DNA of 64,000 nt from assembly GCA_037013495.1 (NCBI GenBank), contig JAZDXN010000025.1, forward strand, positions 310,001 to 374,000, in the 5' to 3' direction. Shown piece after piece: positions 1 through 10,249 of the stretch; within the stretch, counting starts at the first letter, position 1, and each line of letters begins with the position of its first letter. The stretch comes from Hippophae tibetana (Eukaryota; Streptophyta; Magnoliopsida; Rosales; Elaeagnaceae). Under the pieces are notes generated by a model, which worked only from the letters and a program-made list of their open reading frames with translations, had not been told where the DNA came from and ran no database searches. The translations under genes were made by a program, and so were the position numbers.

Positions 1-70
1 CGTTTACACCACTTACCGAGTGTTTAAAGTTTTTGACGCACCATTTTCAATTTACTTACTTCTAGTTTAA
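1..70 (+). repeat. Partial type C monomer (3' end)
   Basis: The opening bases carry the type C signature at the end of a monomer: CACCACTTACCGAG, GACGCACCA and CTTCTAGTTTAA. The array therefore continues leftwards outside the window. Confidence 0.95.
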
Positions 71-147
71 TTCAATAGAGCAATATAGGAGATATTGGTG
101 CCAACATAGGTTTGATTATTTATATTTTCAATCAATCCCTATTCTTC

Positions 148-182
148 AAAAAAAAAATAAGAGAAGAGAAAAAGAAAGAGGA
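148..182 (+). other. Representative A-run plus polypurine tract of the monomer
   Basis: 34 of 35 bases here are purines: ten A, one T, then an AG-rich stretch. Every monomer has the equivalent tract. Run length depends on type: 10-13 A in type A, 9 in A', 8 (sometimes 9) in B and C, 7 in two of the E copies. It explains most of the monomer length variation and suggests replication slippage. A possible nucleosome-positioning or DNA-bending role is inference only. Confidence 0.85.
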
Positions 183-245
183 TGTCGTTCATATTTTCAA
201 AAACAAAAAAGCATTTGGTAAATATGAGTTACAAATTTCAATGGA

Positions 246-290
246 GATAACTTTTAACTCGGGTATCGAAAACACTATTATAATATATCA
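246..290 (-). other. Conserved satellite block on the minus strand
   Basis: Read on the minus strand, this block contains TGATATATTA, then after a gap CCCGAGTTAAAAGTTATC. The block is present in every monomer with few changes. I recall a closely similar arrangement (GATATATTA, a spacer, CCGAGTAAAAAGTTAT) in soybean centromeric satellites. The resemblance is from memory and needs an alignment. The block also holds a perfect 10-base palindrome, TATTATAATA, at 276-285. Confidence 0.5.
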
Positions 291-1201
291 AAACGAAGCT
301 CGTATGAAATTACACAATATATTTTGGTCGCGCCAAGGAAAATCGTTTTTGTACACAAATTACATCGTTTACATCATTTATCGTGTGTTTAAAGTTTTTG
401 AAGCACCGTTTTCATTTCACTTACTTCTGGTTTAATTCAATAGGGCTATACAGGAGATATTGGTGCCAACCTAGGTTTGATTATTTATATTTTCAATCAA
501 CCCCATTCTTCAAAAAAAATAAGAGAAGAGAAAAAGAAAGAGGATGTTGTTCATATTTTCAAAAACAAAAAATCATTTGGTAAATATGAGTTATAACTTT
601 CAATGTAGATAACTTTTGACTCGTGTATCGAAAACACTATTATAATATATCAAATCGAAGCTCGTATGAAATTACACAATATATTTTGGTCGCGCCAAGG
701 AAAATCGTTTTTGTACTCAAATTACATCGTTTACATCAGTTATCGAGTGTTTAAAGTTTTTGAAGCACCGTTTTCATTTTACTTACTTCTGGTTTAATTC
801 AATAGGGCTATACAGGAGATATTGGTGCCAACCTAGGTTTGATTATTTATATTTTCAATCAGTCTCTATTCTTCAAAAAAAATAATAGAAAAGAAAAGGA
901 AAGAGGATGTCGTTCATATTTTCAAAAATAAAAAAACATTTGGTAAATATGAGTTACAACTTTCAACGGAGTTAACTTTTGACTCGGGTATCGAAACCAC
1001 TATTATAATATATCAAACCGAAACTCGTATGAAATTACACAATATATTTTGGTCGTGCCTAGGAAAATATTTTTTGTACCCAAATTACATCGTTTACACC
1101 ACTTACCGAGTGTTTAAAGTTTTTGACGCACCATTTTCAATTTACTTACTTCTAGTTTAATTCAATAGAGCAATATAGGAGATATTGGTGCCAACATAGG
1201 T

Positions 1202-1525
1202 TTGATTATTTATATTTTCAATCAATCCCTATTCTTCAAAAAAAAAATAAGAGAAGAGAAAAAGAAAGAGGATGTCGTTCATATTTTCAAAAACAAAAAA
1301 GCATTTGGTAAATATGAGTTACAACTTTCAATGGAGATAACTTTTAACTCGGGTATCGAAAACACTATTATAATATATCAAAACGAAGCTCGTATGAAAT
1401 TACACAATATATTTTGGTCGCGCCAAGGAAAATCGTTTTTGTACACAAATTACATCGTTTACATCATTTATCGTGTGTTTAAACTTTTTGAAGCACCGTT
1501 TTCATTTCACTTACTTCTGGTTTAA
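1202..1525 (+). other. Representative long open frame of type A, judged non-coding
   Basis: The frame runs from a TTG to TAA, 107 codons, with a lysine/glutamate-rich stretch and an aromatic-rich end (FLYTNYIVYIIYRVFKVF). I recognise no domain, signal peptide or family. It has no ATG at its start and repeats in most A monomers. Comparing the reading frame after the A-run between types A and C, I count 18 codons with amino-acid changes and 5 with silent changes, which is near the neutral expectation. Type B has a stop within it. Changes in A-run length also shift the frame between monomers. Transcription of the satellite cannot be excluded, but translation is unsupported. Confidence 0.75.
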
Positions 1526-1887
1526 TTCAATAGGGCTATACAGGAGATATTGGTGCCAACCTAGGTTTGATTATTTATATTTTCAATCAACCCCATTCTT
1601 CAAAAAAAATAAGAGAAGAGAAAAAGAAAGAGGATGTTGTTCATATTTTCAAAAACAAAAAATCATTTGGTAAATATGAGTTATAACTTTCAATGCAGAT
1701 AACTTTTGACTCGTGTATCGAAAACACTATTATAATATATCAAATCGAAGCTCGTATGAAATTACACAACATATTTTGGTCGCGCCAAGGAAAATCGTTT
1801 TTGTACTCAAATTACATCGTTTACATCAGTTATCGAGTGTTTAAAGTTTTTGAAGCACCGTTTTCATTTTACTTACTTCTGGTTTAA
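1526..1887 (+). repeat. Type B monomer (reference copy)
   Basis: This 362 bp copy defines type B: AGGGCTATACAGGAG, CCAACCTAGG, CAATCAACCCC, a run of 8 A, AAATCATTTGG, TTATAACTTTC, TCGTGTATCG, CAAATCGAAG, GTACTCAAAT, CATCAGTTATCGAG and a CATTTTACTTAC end. The TTATAAC stretch places a stop in the frame that is open in type A, so B monomers have a shorter open stretch after it. Confidence 0.95.
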
Positions 1888-2250
1888 TTCAATAGGGCTA
1901 TACAGGAGATATTGGTGCCAACCTAGGTTTGATTATTTATATTTTCAATCAGTCTCTATTCTTCAAAAAAAATAATAGAAAAGAAAAGGAAAGAGGATGT
2001 CGTTCATATTTTCAAAAATAAAAAAACATTTGGTAAATATGAGTTACAACTTTCAACGGAGTTAACTTTTGACTCGGGTATCGAAACCACTATTATAATA
2101 TATCAAACCGAAACTCGTATGAAATTACACAATATATTTTGGTCGTGCCAAGGAAAATATTTTTTGTACCCAAATTACATCGTTTACACCACTTACCGAG
2201 TGTTTAAAGTTTTTGACGCACCATTTTCAATTTACTTACTTCTAGTTTAA
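1888..2250 (+). repeat. Type C monomer (reference copy)
   Basis: This 363 bp copy defines type C: CAATCAGTCTC, a run of 8 A followed by TAATAG, AAAAATAAAAAAACATTTG, CAACGGAGTTAAC, GAAACCACTATT, AAACCGAAACTCG, CGTGCCAAGG, AATATTTTTTGTACCC, CACCACTTACCGAG and GACGCACCATTTTC. It carries CG-to-TG and CG-to-CA changes relative to A at CGCGCC and CACCG. Confidence 0.95.
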
Positions 2251-2980
2251 TTCAATAGAGCAATATAGGAGATATTGGTGCCAACATAGGTTTGATTATT
2301 TATATTTTCAATCAATCCCTATTCTTCAAAAAAAAAAAATAAGAGAAGAGAAAAAGAAAGAGGATGTCGTTCATATTTTCAAAAACAAAAAAGCATTTGG
2401 TAAATATGAGTTACAAATTTCAATGGAGATAACTTTTAACTCGGGTATCGAAAACACTATTATAATATATCAAAACGAAGCTCGTATGAAATTACACAAT
2501 ATATTTTGGTCGTGCCAAGGAAAATCGTTTTTGTACACAAATTACATCGTTTACATCATTTATCGTGTGTTTAAAGTTTTTGAAGCATCGTTTTCATTTC
2601 ACTTACTTCTGGTTTAATTCAATAGGGCTATACAAGAGATATTGGTGCCAACCTAGGTTTGATTATTTATATTTTCAATCAGTCTCTATTCTTCAAAAAA
2701 AATAATAGAAAAGAAAAGGAAAGAGGATGTCGTTCATATTTTCAAAAATAAAAAAACATTTGGTAAATATGAGTTACAACTTTCAACGGAGTTAACTTTT
2801 GACTCGGGTATCGAAACCACTATTATAATATATCAAACCGAAACTCGTATGAAATTACACAATATATTTTGGTCGTGCCAAGGAAAATATTTTTTGTACC
2901 CAAATTACATCGTTTACACCACTTACCGCGTGTTTAAAGTTTTTGACGCACCATTTTCAATTTACTTACTTCTAGTTTAA
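2251..2980 (+). repeat. A-C dimer, type B monomer absent
   Basis: A at 2251 (367 bp, 12 A in the run) is followed directly by C at 2618. The A copy has the ACAAATTTC variant, and CGTGCC instead of CGCGCC. The unit looks like a trimer that lost its B monomer by unequal exchange. Confidence 0.93.
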
Positions 2981-5900
2981 TTCAATAGAGCAATATAGGA
3001 GATATTGGTGCCAACATAGGTTTGATTATTTATATTTTCAATCAATCCCTATTCTTCAAAAAAAAAATAAGAGAAGAGAAAAAGAAAGAGGATGTCGTTC
3101 ATATTTTCAAAAACAAAAAAGCATTTGTTAAATATGAGTTACAACTTTCAATAGCGATAACTTTTAACTCGGGTATCGAAAATACTATTATAATATATCA
3201 AAACGAAGCTCGTATGAAATTACACAATATATTTTGGTCGCGCCAAGGAAAATCGTTTTTGTACACAAATTACATCGTTTACATTATTTATCGTGTGTTT
3301 AAAGTTTTTGAAGCACCGTTTTCATTTCACTTACTTCTGGTTTAATTCAATAGGGCTATACAGAAGATATTGGTGCCAACCTAGGTTTGATTATTTATAT
3401 TTTCAATCAACCCCATTCTTCAAAAAAAATAAGAGAAGAGAAAAAGAAAGAGGATTCCGTTCATATTTTCAAAAACAAAAAATCATTTGGTAAATATGAG
3501 TTATAACTTTCAATGCAGATAACTTTTGACTCGTGCATCGAAAACACTATTATAATATATCAAATCGAAGCTCGTATGAAATTACACAATATATTTTGGT
3601 CGCGCCATGGAAAATCGTTTTTGTACTCAAATTACATCGTTTACATCAGTTATCGAGTGTTTAAAGTTTTTGAAGCACCGTTTTCATTTTACTTACTTCT
3701 GGTTTAATTCAATAGGGCTATACAGGAGATATTGGTGCCAACCTAGGTTTGATTATTTATATTTTCAATCAGTCTCTATTCTTCAAAAAAAATAATAGAA
3801 AAGAAAAGGAAAGAGGATGTCGTTCATATTTTCAAAAATAAAAAAACATTTGGTAAATATGAGTTACAACTTTCAACGGAGTTAACTTTTGACTCGGGTA
3901 TCGAAACCACTATTATAATATATCAAACCGAAACTCGTATGAAATTACACAATATATTTTGGTCGTGCCAAGGAAAATATTTTTTGTACCCAAATTACAT
4001 CGTTTACACCACTTACCGAGTGTTTAAAGTTTTTGACGCACCATTTTCAATTTACTTACTTCTAGTTTAATTCAATAGAGCAATATAGGAGATATTGGTG
4101 CCAACATAGGTTTGATTATTTATATTTTCAATCAATCCCTATTCTTCAAAAAAAAAAATAAGAGAAGAGAAAAAGAAAGAGGATGTCGTTCATATTTTCA
4201 AAAACAAAAAAGCATTTGGTAAATATGAGTTACAACTTTCAATGGAGATAACTTTTAACTCGGGTATCGAAAACACTATTATAATATATCAAAACGAAGC
4301 TCGTATGAAATTACACAATATATTTTGGTCGCGCCAAGGAAAATCGTTTTTGTACACAAATTACATCGTTTACATCATTTATCGTGTGTTTAAAGTTTTT
4401 GAAGCACCGTTTTCATTTCACTTACTTCTGGTTTAATTCAATAGGGCTATACAGGAGATATTGGTGCCAACCTAGGTTTGATTATTTATATTTTCAATCA
4501 ACCCCATTCTTCAAAAAAAATAAGAGAAGAGAAAAAGAAAGAGGATGTCGTTCATATTTTCAAAAACAAAAAATCATTTGGTAAATATGAGTTATAACTT
4601 TCAATGCAGATAACTTTTGACTCGTGTATCGAAAACACTATTATAATATATCAAATCGAAGCTCGTATGAAATTACACAATATATTTTGGTCGCGCCAAG
4701 GAAAATCGTTTTTGTACTCAAATTACATCGTTTACATTAGTTATCGAGTGTTTAAAGTTTTTGAAGCACCGTTTTCATTTTACTTACTTCTGGTTTAATT
4801 CAATAGGGCTATACAGGAGATATTGGTGCCAACCTAGGTTTGATTATTTATATTTTCAATCAGTCTCTATTCTTCAAAAAAAATAATAGAAAAGAAAAGG
4901 AAAGAGGATGTCGTTCATATTTTCAAAAATAAAAAAACATTTGGTAAATATGAGTTACAACTTTCAACGGAGTTAACTTTTGACTCGGGTATCGAAACCA
5001 CTATTATAATATATCAAACCGAAACTCGTATGAAATTACACAATATATTTTGGTCGTGCCAAGGAAAATATTTTTTGTACCCAAATTACATCGTTTACAC
5101 CACTTACCGAGTGTTTAAAGTTTTTGACGCACCATTTTCAATTTACTTACTTCTAGTTTAATTCAATAGAGCAATATAGGAGATATTGGTGCCAACATAG
5201 GTTTGATTATTTATATTTTCAATCAATCCCTATTCTTCAAAAAAAAAATAAGAGAAGAGAAAAAGAAAGAGGATGTCGTTCATATTTTCAAAAACAAAAA
5301 AGCATTTGGTAAATATGAGTTACAACTTTCAATGGAGATAACTTTTAACTCGGGTATCGAAAACACTATTATAATATATCAAAACGAAGCTCGTATGAAA
5401 TTACACAATATATTTTGGTCGCGCCAAGGAAAATCGTTTTTGTACACAAATTACATCGTTTACATCATTTATCGTGTGTTTAAAGTTTTTGAAGCACCGT
5501 TTTCATTTCACTTACTTCTGGTTTAATTCAATAGGGCTATACAGGAGATATTGGTGCCAACCTAGGTTTGATTATTTATATTTTCAATCAACCCCATTCT
5601 TCAAAAAAAATAAGAGAAGAGAAAAAGAAAGAGGATGTCGTTCATATTTTCAAAAACAAAAAATCATTTGGTAAATATGAGTTATAACTTTCAATGCAGA
5701 TAACTTTTGACTCGTGCATCGAAAACACTATTATAATATATCAAATCGAAGCTCGTATGAAATTACACAATATATTTTGGTCGCGCCAAGGAAAATCGTT
5801 TTTGTACTCAAATTACATCGTTTACATCAGTTATCGAGTGTTTAAAGTTTTTGAAGCACCGTTTTCATTTTACTTACTTCTGGTTTAATTCAATAGGGCT

Positions 5901-7341
5901 ATACAGGAGATATTGGTGCCAACCTAGGTTTGATTATTTATATTTTCAATCAGTCTCTATTCTTCAAAAAAAATAATAGAAAAGAAAAGGAAAGAGGATG
6001 TCGTTCATATTTTCAAAAATAAAAAAACATTTGGTAAATATGAGTTACAACTTTCAACGGAGTTAACTTTTGACTCGGGTATCGAAACCACTATTATAAT
6101 ATATCAAACCGAAACTCGTATGAAATTACACAATATATTTTGGTCGTGCCAAGGAAAATATTTTTTGTACCCAAATTACATCGTTTACACCACTTACCGC
6201 GTGTTTAAAGTTTTTGACGCACCATTTTCAATTTACTTACTTCTAGTTTAATTCAATAGAGCAATATAGGAGATATTGGTGCCAACATAGGTTTGATTAT
6301 TTATATTTTCAATCAATCCCTATTCTTCAAAAAAAAAATAAGAGAAGAGAAAAAGAAAGAGGATGTCGTTCATATTTTCAAAAACAAAAAAGCATTTGGT
6401 AAATATGAGTTACAACTTTCAATGGAGATAACTTTTAACTCGGGTATCGAAAACACTATTATAATATATCAAAACGAAGCTCGTATGAAATTACACAATA
6501 TATTTTGGTCGCGCCAAGGAAAATCGTTTTTGTACACAAATTACATCGTTTACATCATTTATCGTGTGTTTAAAGTTTTTGAAGCACCGTTTTCATTTCA
6601 CTTACTTCTGGTTTAATTCAATAGGGCTATACAGGAGATATTGGTGCCAACCTAGGTTTGATTATTTATATTTTCAATCAACCCCATTCTTCAAAAAAAA
6701 TAAGAGAAGAGAAAAAGAAAGAGGATGTCGTTCATATTTTCAAAAACAAAAAATCATTTGGTAAATATGAGTTATAACTTTCAATGCAGATAACTTTTGA
6801 CTCGTGCATCGAAAACACTATTATAATATATCAAATCGAAGCTCGTATGAAATTACACAATATATTTTGGTCGCGCCAAGGAAAATCGTTTTTGTACTCA
6901 AATTACATCGTTTACATCAGTTATCGAGTGTTTAAAGTTTTTGAAGCACCGTTTTCATTTTACTTACTTCTGGTTTAATTCAATAGGGCTATACAGGAGA
7001 TATTGGTGCCAACCTAGGTTTGATTATTTATATTTTCAATCAGTCTCTATTCTTCAAAAAAAATAATAGAAAAGAAAAGGAAAGAGGATGTCGTTCATAT
7101 TTTCAAAAATAAAAAAACATTTGGTAAATATGAGTTACAACTTTCAACGGAGTTAACTTTTGACTCGGGTATCGAAACCACTATTATAATATATCAAACC
7201 GAAACTCGTATGAAATTACACAATATATTTTGGTCGTGCCAAGGAAAATATTTTTTGTACCCAAATTACATCGTTTACACCACTTACCGCGTGTTTAAAG
7301 TTTTTGACGCACCATTTTCAATTTACTTACTTCTAGTTTAA
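2981..7341 (+). repeat. Four A-B-C trimers
   Basis: Monomer starts are 2981 A, 3346 B, 3708 C; 4071 A, 4437 B, 4799 C; 5162 A, 5527 B, 5889 C; and 6252 A, 6617 B, 6979 C. The first trimer has a different haplotype (GCATTTGTTAAAT and AATAGCGAT in A; AGGATTCCG in B) that returns at 7342 and 10613. C copies at 5889 and 6979 share TTACCGCGTG. Confidence 0.94.
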
Positions 7342-10249
7342 TTCAATAGAGCAATATAGGAGATATTGGTGCCAACATAGGTTTGATTATTTATATTTTC
7401 AATCAATCCCTATTCTTCAAAAAAAAAAAAATAAGAGAAGAGAAAAAGAAAGAGGATGTCGTTCATATTTTCAAAAACAAAAAAGCATTTGTTAAATATG
7501 AGTTACAACTTTCAATAGCGATAACTTTTAACTCGGGTATCGAAAATACTATTATAATATATCAAAACGAAGCTCGTATGAAATTACACAATATATTTTG
7601 GTCGCGCCAAGGAAAATCGTTTTTGTACACAAATTACATCGTTTACATTATTTATCGTGTGTTTAAAGTTTTTGAAGCACCGTTTTCATTTCACTTACTT
7701 CTGGTTTAATTCAATAGGGCTATACAGAAGATATTGGTGCCAACCTAGGTTTGATTATTTATATTTTCAATCAACCCCATTCTTCAAAAAAAATAAGAGA
7801 AGAGAAAAAGAAAGAGGATTCCGTTCATATTTTCAAAAACAAAAAATCATTTGGTAAATATGAGTTATAACTTTCAATGCAGATAACTTTTGACTCGTGC
7901 ATCGAAAACACTATTATAATATATCAAATCGAAGCTCGTATGAAATTACACAATATATTTTGGTCGCGCCAAGGAAAATCGTTTTTGTACTCAAATTACA
8001 TCGTTTACATCAGTTATCGAGTGTTTAAAGTTTTTGAAGCACCGTTTTCATTTTACTTCTGGTTTAATTCAATAGGGCTATACAGGAGATATTGGTGCCA
8101 ACCTAGGTTTGATTATTTATATTTTCAATCAGTCTCTATTCTTCAAAAAAAATAATAGAAAAGAAAAGGAAAGAGGATGTCGTTCATATTTTCAAAAATA
8201 AAAAAACATTTGGTAAATATGAGTTACAACTTTCAACGGAGTTAACTTTTGACTCGGGTATCGAAACCACTATTATAATATATCAAACCGAAACTCGTAT
8301 GAAATTACACAATATATTTTGGTCGTGCCAAGGAAAATATTTTTTGTACCCAAATTACATCGTTTACACCACTTACCGAGTGTTTAAAGTTTTTGACGCA
8401 CCATTTTCAATTTACTTACTTCTAGTTTAATTCAATAGAGCAATATAGGAGATATTGGTGCCAACATAGGTTTGATTATTTATATTTTCAATCAATCCCT
8501 ATTCTTCAAAAAAAAAATAAGAGAAGAGAAAAAGAAAGAGGATGTCGTTCATATTTTCAAAAACAAAAAAGCATTTGGTAAATATGAGTTACAACTTTCA
8601 ATGGAGATAACTTTTAACTCGGGTATCGAAAACACTATTATAATATATCAAAACGAAGCTCGTATGAAATTACACAATATATTTTGGTCGCGCCAAGGAA
8701 AATCGTTTTTGTACACAAATTACATCGTTTACATCATTTATCGTGTGTTTAAAGTTTTTGAAGCACCGTTTTCATTTCACTTACTTCTCGTTTAATTCAA
8801 TAGGGCTATACAGGAGATATTGGTGCCAACCTAGGTTTGATTATTTATATTTTCAATCAACCCCATTCTTCAAAAAAAATAAGAGAAGAGAAAAAGAAAG
8901 AGGATGTCGTTCATATTTTCAAAAACAAAAAATCATTTGGTAAATATGAGTTATAACTTTCAATGCAGATAACTTTTGACTCGTGTATCGAAAACACTAT
9001 TATAATATATCAAATCGAAGCTCGTATGAAATTACACAATATATTTTGGTCGCGCCAAGGAAAATCGTTTTTGTACTCAAATTACATCGTTTACATCAGT
9101 TATCGAGTGTTTAAAGTTTTTGAAGCACCGTTTTCATTTTACTTACTTCTGGTTTAATTCAATAGGGCTATACAGGAGATATTGGTGCCAACCTAGGTTT
9201 GATTATTTATATTTTCAATCAGTCTCTATTCTTCAAAAAAAATAATAGAAAAGAAAAGGAAAGAGGATGTCGTTCATATTTTCAAAAATAAAAAAACATT
9301 TGGTAAATATGAGTTACAACTTTCAACGGAGTTAACTTTTGACTCGGGTATCGAAACCACAATTATAATATATCAAACCGAAACTCGTATGAAATTACAC
9401 AATATATTTTGGTCGTGCCAAGGAAAATATTTTTTGTACCCAAATTACATCGTTTACACCACTTACCGAGTGTTTAAAGTTTTTGACGCACCATTTTCAA
9501 TTTACTTACTTCTAGTTTAATTCAATAGAGCAATATAGGAGATATTGGTGCCAACATAGGTTTGATTATTTATATTTTCAATCAATCCCTATTCTTCAAA
9601 AAAAAAAAATAAGAGAAGAGAAAAAGAAAGAGGATGTCGTTCATATTTTCAAAAACAAAAAAGCATTTGTTAAATATGAGTTACAACTTTCAATAGAGAT
9701 AACTTTTAACTCGGGTATCGAAAACACTATTATAATATATCAAAACGAAGCTCGTATGAAATTACACAATATATTTTGGTCGCGCCAAGGAAAATCGTTT
9801 TTGTACACAAATTACATCGTTTACATTATTTATCGTGTGTTTAAAGTTTTTGAAGCACCGTTTTCATTTCACTTACTTCTGGTTTAATTCAATAGGGCTA
9901 TACAGAAGATATTGGTGCCAACCTAGGTTTGATTATTTATATTTTCAATCAACCCCATTCTTCAAAAAAAATAAGAGAAGAGAAAAAGAAAGAGGATTCC
10001 GTTCATATTTTAAAAAACAAAAAATCATTTGGTAAATATGAGTTATAACTTTCAATGCATATAACTTTTGACTCGTGCATCGAAAACACTATTATAATAT
10101 ATCAAATCGAAGCTCGTATGAAATTACACAATATATTTTGGTCGCGCCAAGGAAAATCGTTTTTGTACTCAAATTTCATCGTTTACATCAGTAATCGAGT
10201 GTTTAAAGTTTTTGAAGAACCGTTTTCATTTTACTTACTTCTGGTTTAA
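6979..10249 (+). repeat. 3.27 kb nine-monomer duplication, copy 1
   Basis: The unit is C-A-B three times. Shared rare variants with the adjacent copy 10250-13518 include TTACCGCGTG in the first C, the 4-base deletion in B at 7710/10980, CCACAATTAT in C at 9158/12428, and the TTTTAAAAAACAAA, ATGCATATAAC and GAAGAACC variants in B at 9888/13157. The offset is 3269-3271 bp throughout; the small drift is A-run length. Confidence 0.9.

Larger units (their letters stand above)
71..435 (+). repeat. Type A monomer (reference copy)
   Basis: This 365 bp copy defines type A: AGAGCAATATAGG and CCAACATAGG near the start, CAATCAATCCC, a run of 10 A at 148-157, then a polypurine stretch to about 182. It continues with AACTCGGG, AAAACGAAGC, CGCGCCAAGG, GTACACAAAT, ATCATTTATCGTG and a CATTTCACTTAC end. 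This copy has the ACAAATTTC sub-variant, otherwise seen only in A monomers that are followed directly by C. The plus-strand frame from the TTG at 112 to the TAA at 433-435 is open for 107 codons, but I judge it non-coding. Confidence 0.95.
71..2250 (+). repeat. Two A-B-C trimers (1090 bp higher-order repeat)
   Basis: Monomer starts are 71 A, 436 B, 798 C, 1161 A, 1526 B and 1888 C. The two trimers have exactly the same period, 1090 bp. The first B has AATGTAGAT where nearly all others have AATGCAGAT. The first C carries the rare CGTGCCTAGG variant, shared only with C copies at 30976 and 32429. Confidence 0.95.

Noticed and set aside
148-182. A-run as the poly(A) tail of a SINE, LINE or processed gene copy
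   Set aside because: The run lies inside every monomer at the same place, has no target-site duplication, and is followed by a purine tract rather than flanking DNA.
148-182. Polypurine tract and repeats as parts of an LTR retroelement
   Set aside because: There is no terminal repeat pair, primer-binding site or protein domain of such elements; the repeats are contiguous monomers, not ends of an element.
241-275. CENP-B box in the CGGG/TTCG region
   Set aside because: The minus strand has TTCGATACCCGAG, which lacks the required spacing of TTCG, central A and CGGG. No other stretch of the consensus fits the box.
276-285. Palindrome TATTATAATA and AATATATT as hairpin terminators or operator sites
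   Set aside because: These are short AT-only palindromes without loop, GC stem or adjacent gene, and are expected in AT-rich DNA.
71-435. The monomer as an internal dimer of two ~180 bp halves
   Set aside because: Apart from the short ATATTTTCAA occurring twice about 80 bases apart, the two halves do not align by eye; the ~2-nucleosome length alone is not evidence for it.
71-435. Identity with Drosophila 359 bp or Tribolium ~360 bp satellites, suggested by monomer length
   Set aside because: The sequence does not match what I recall of the Drosophila repeat, and I cannot recall the Tribolium sequence well enough to claim it; length alone is weak.
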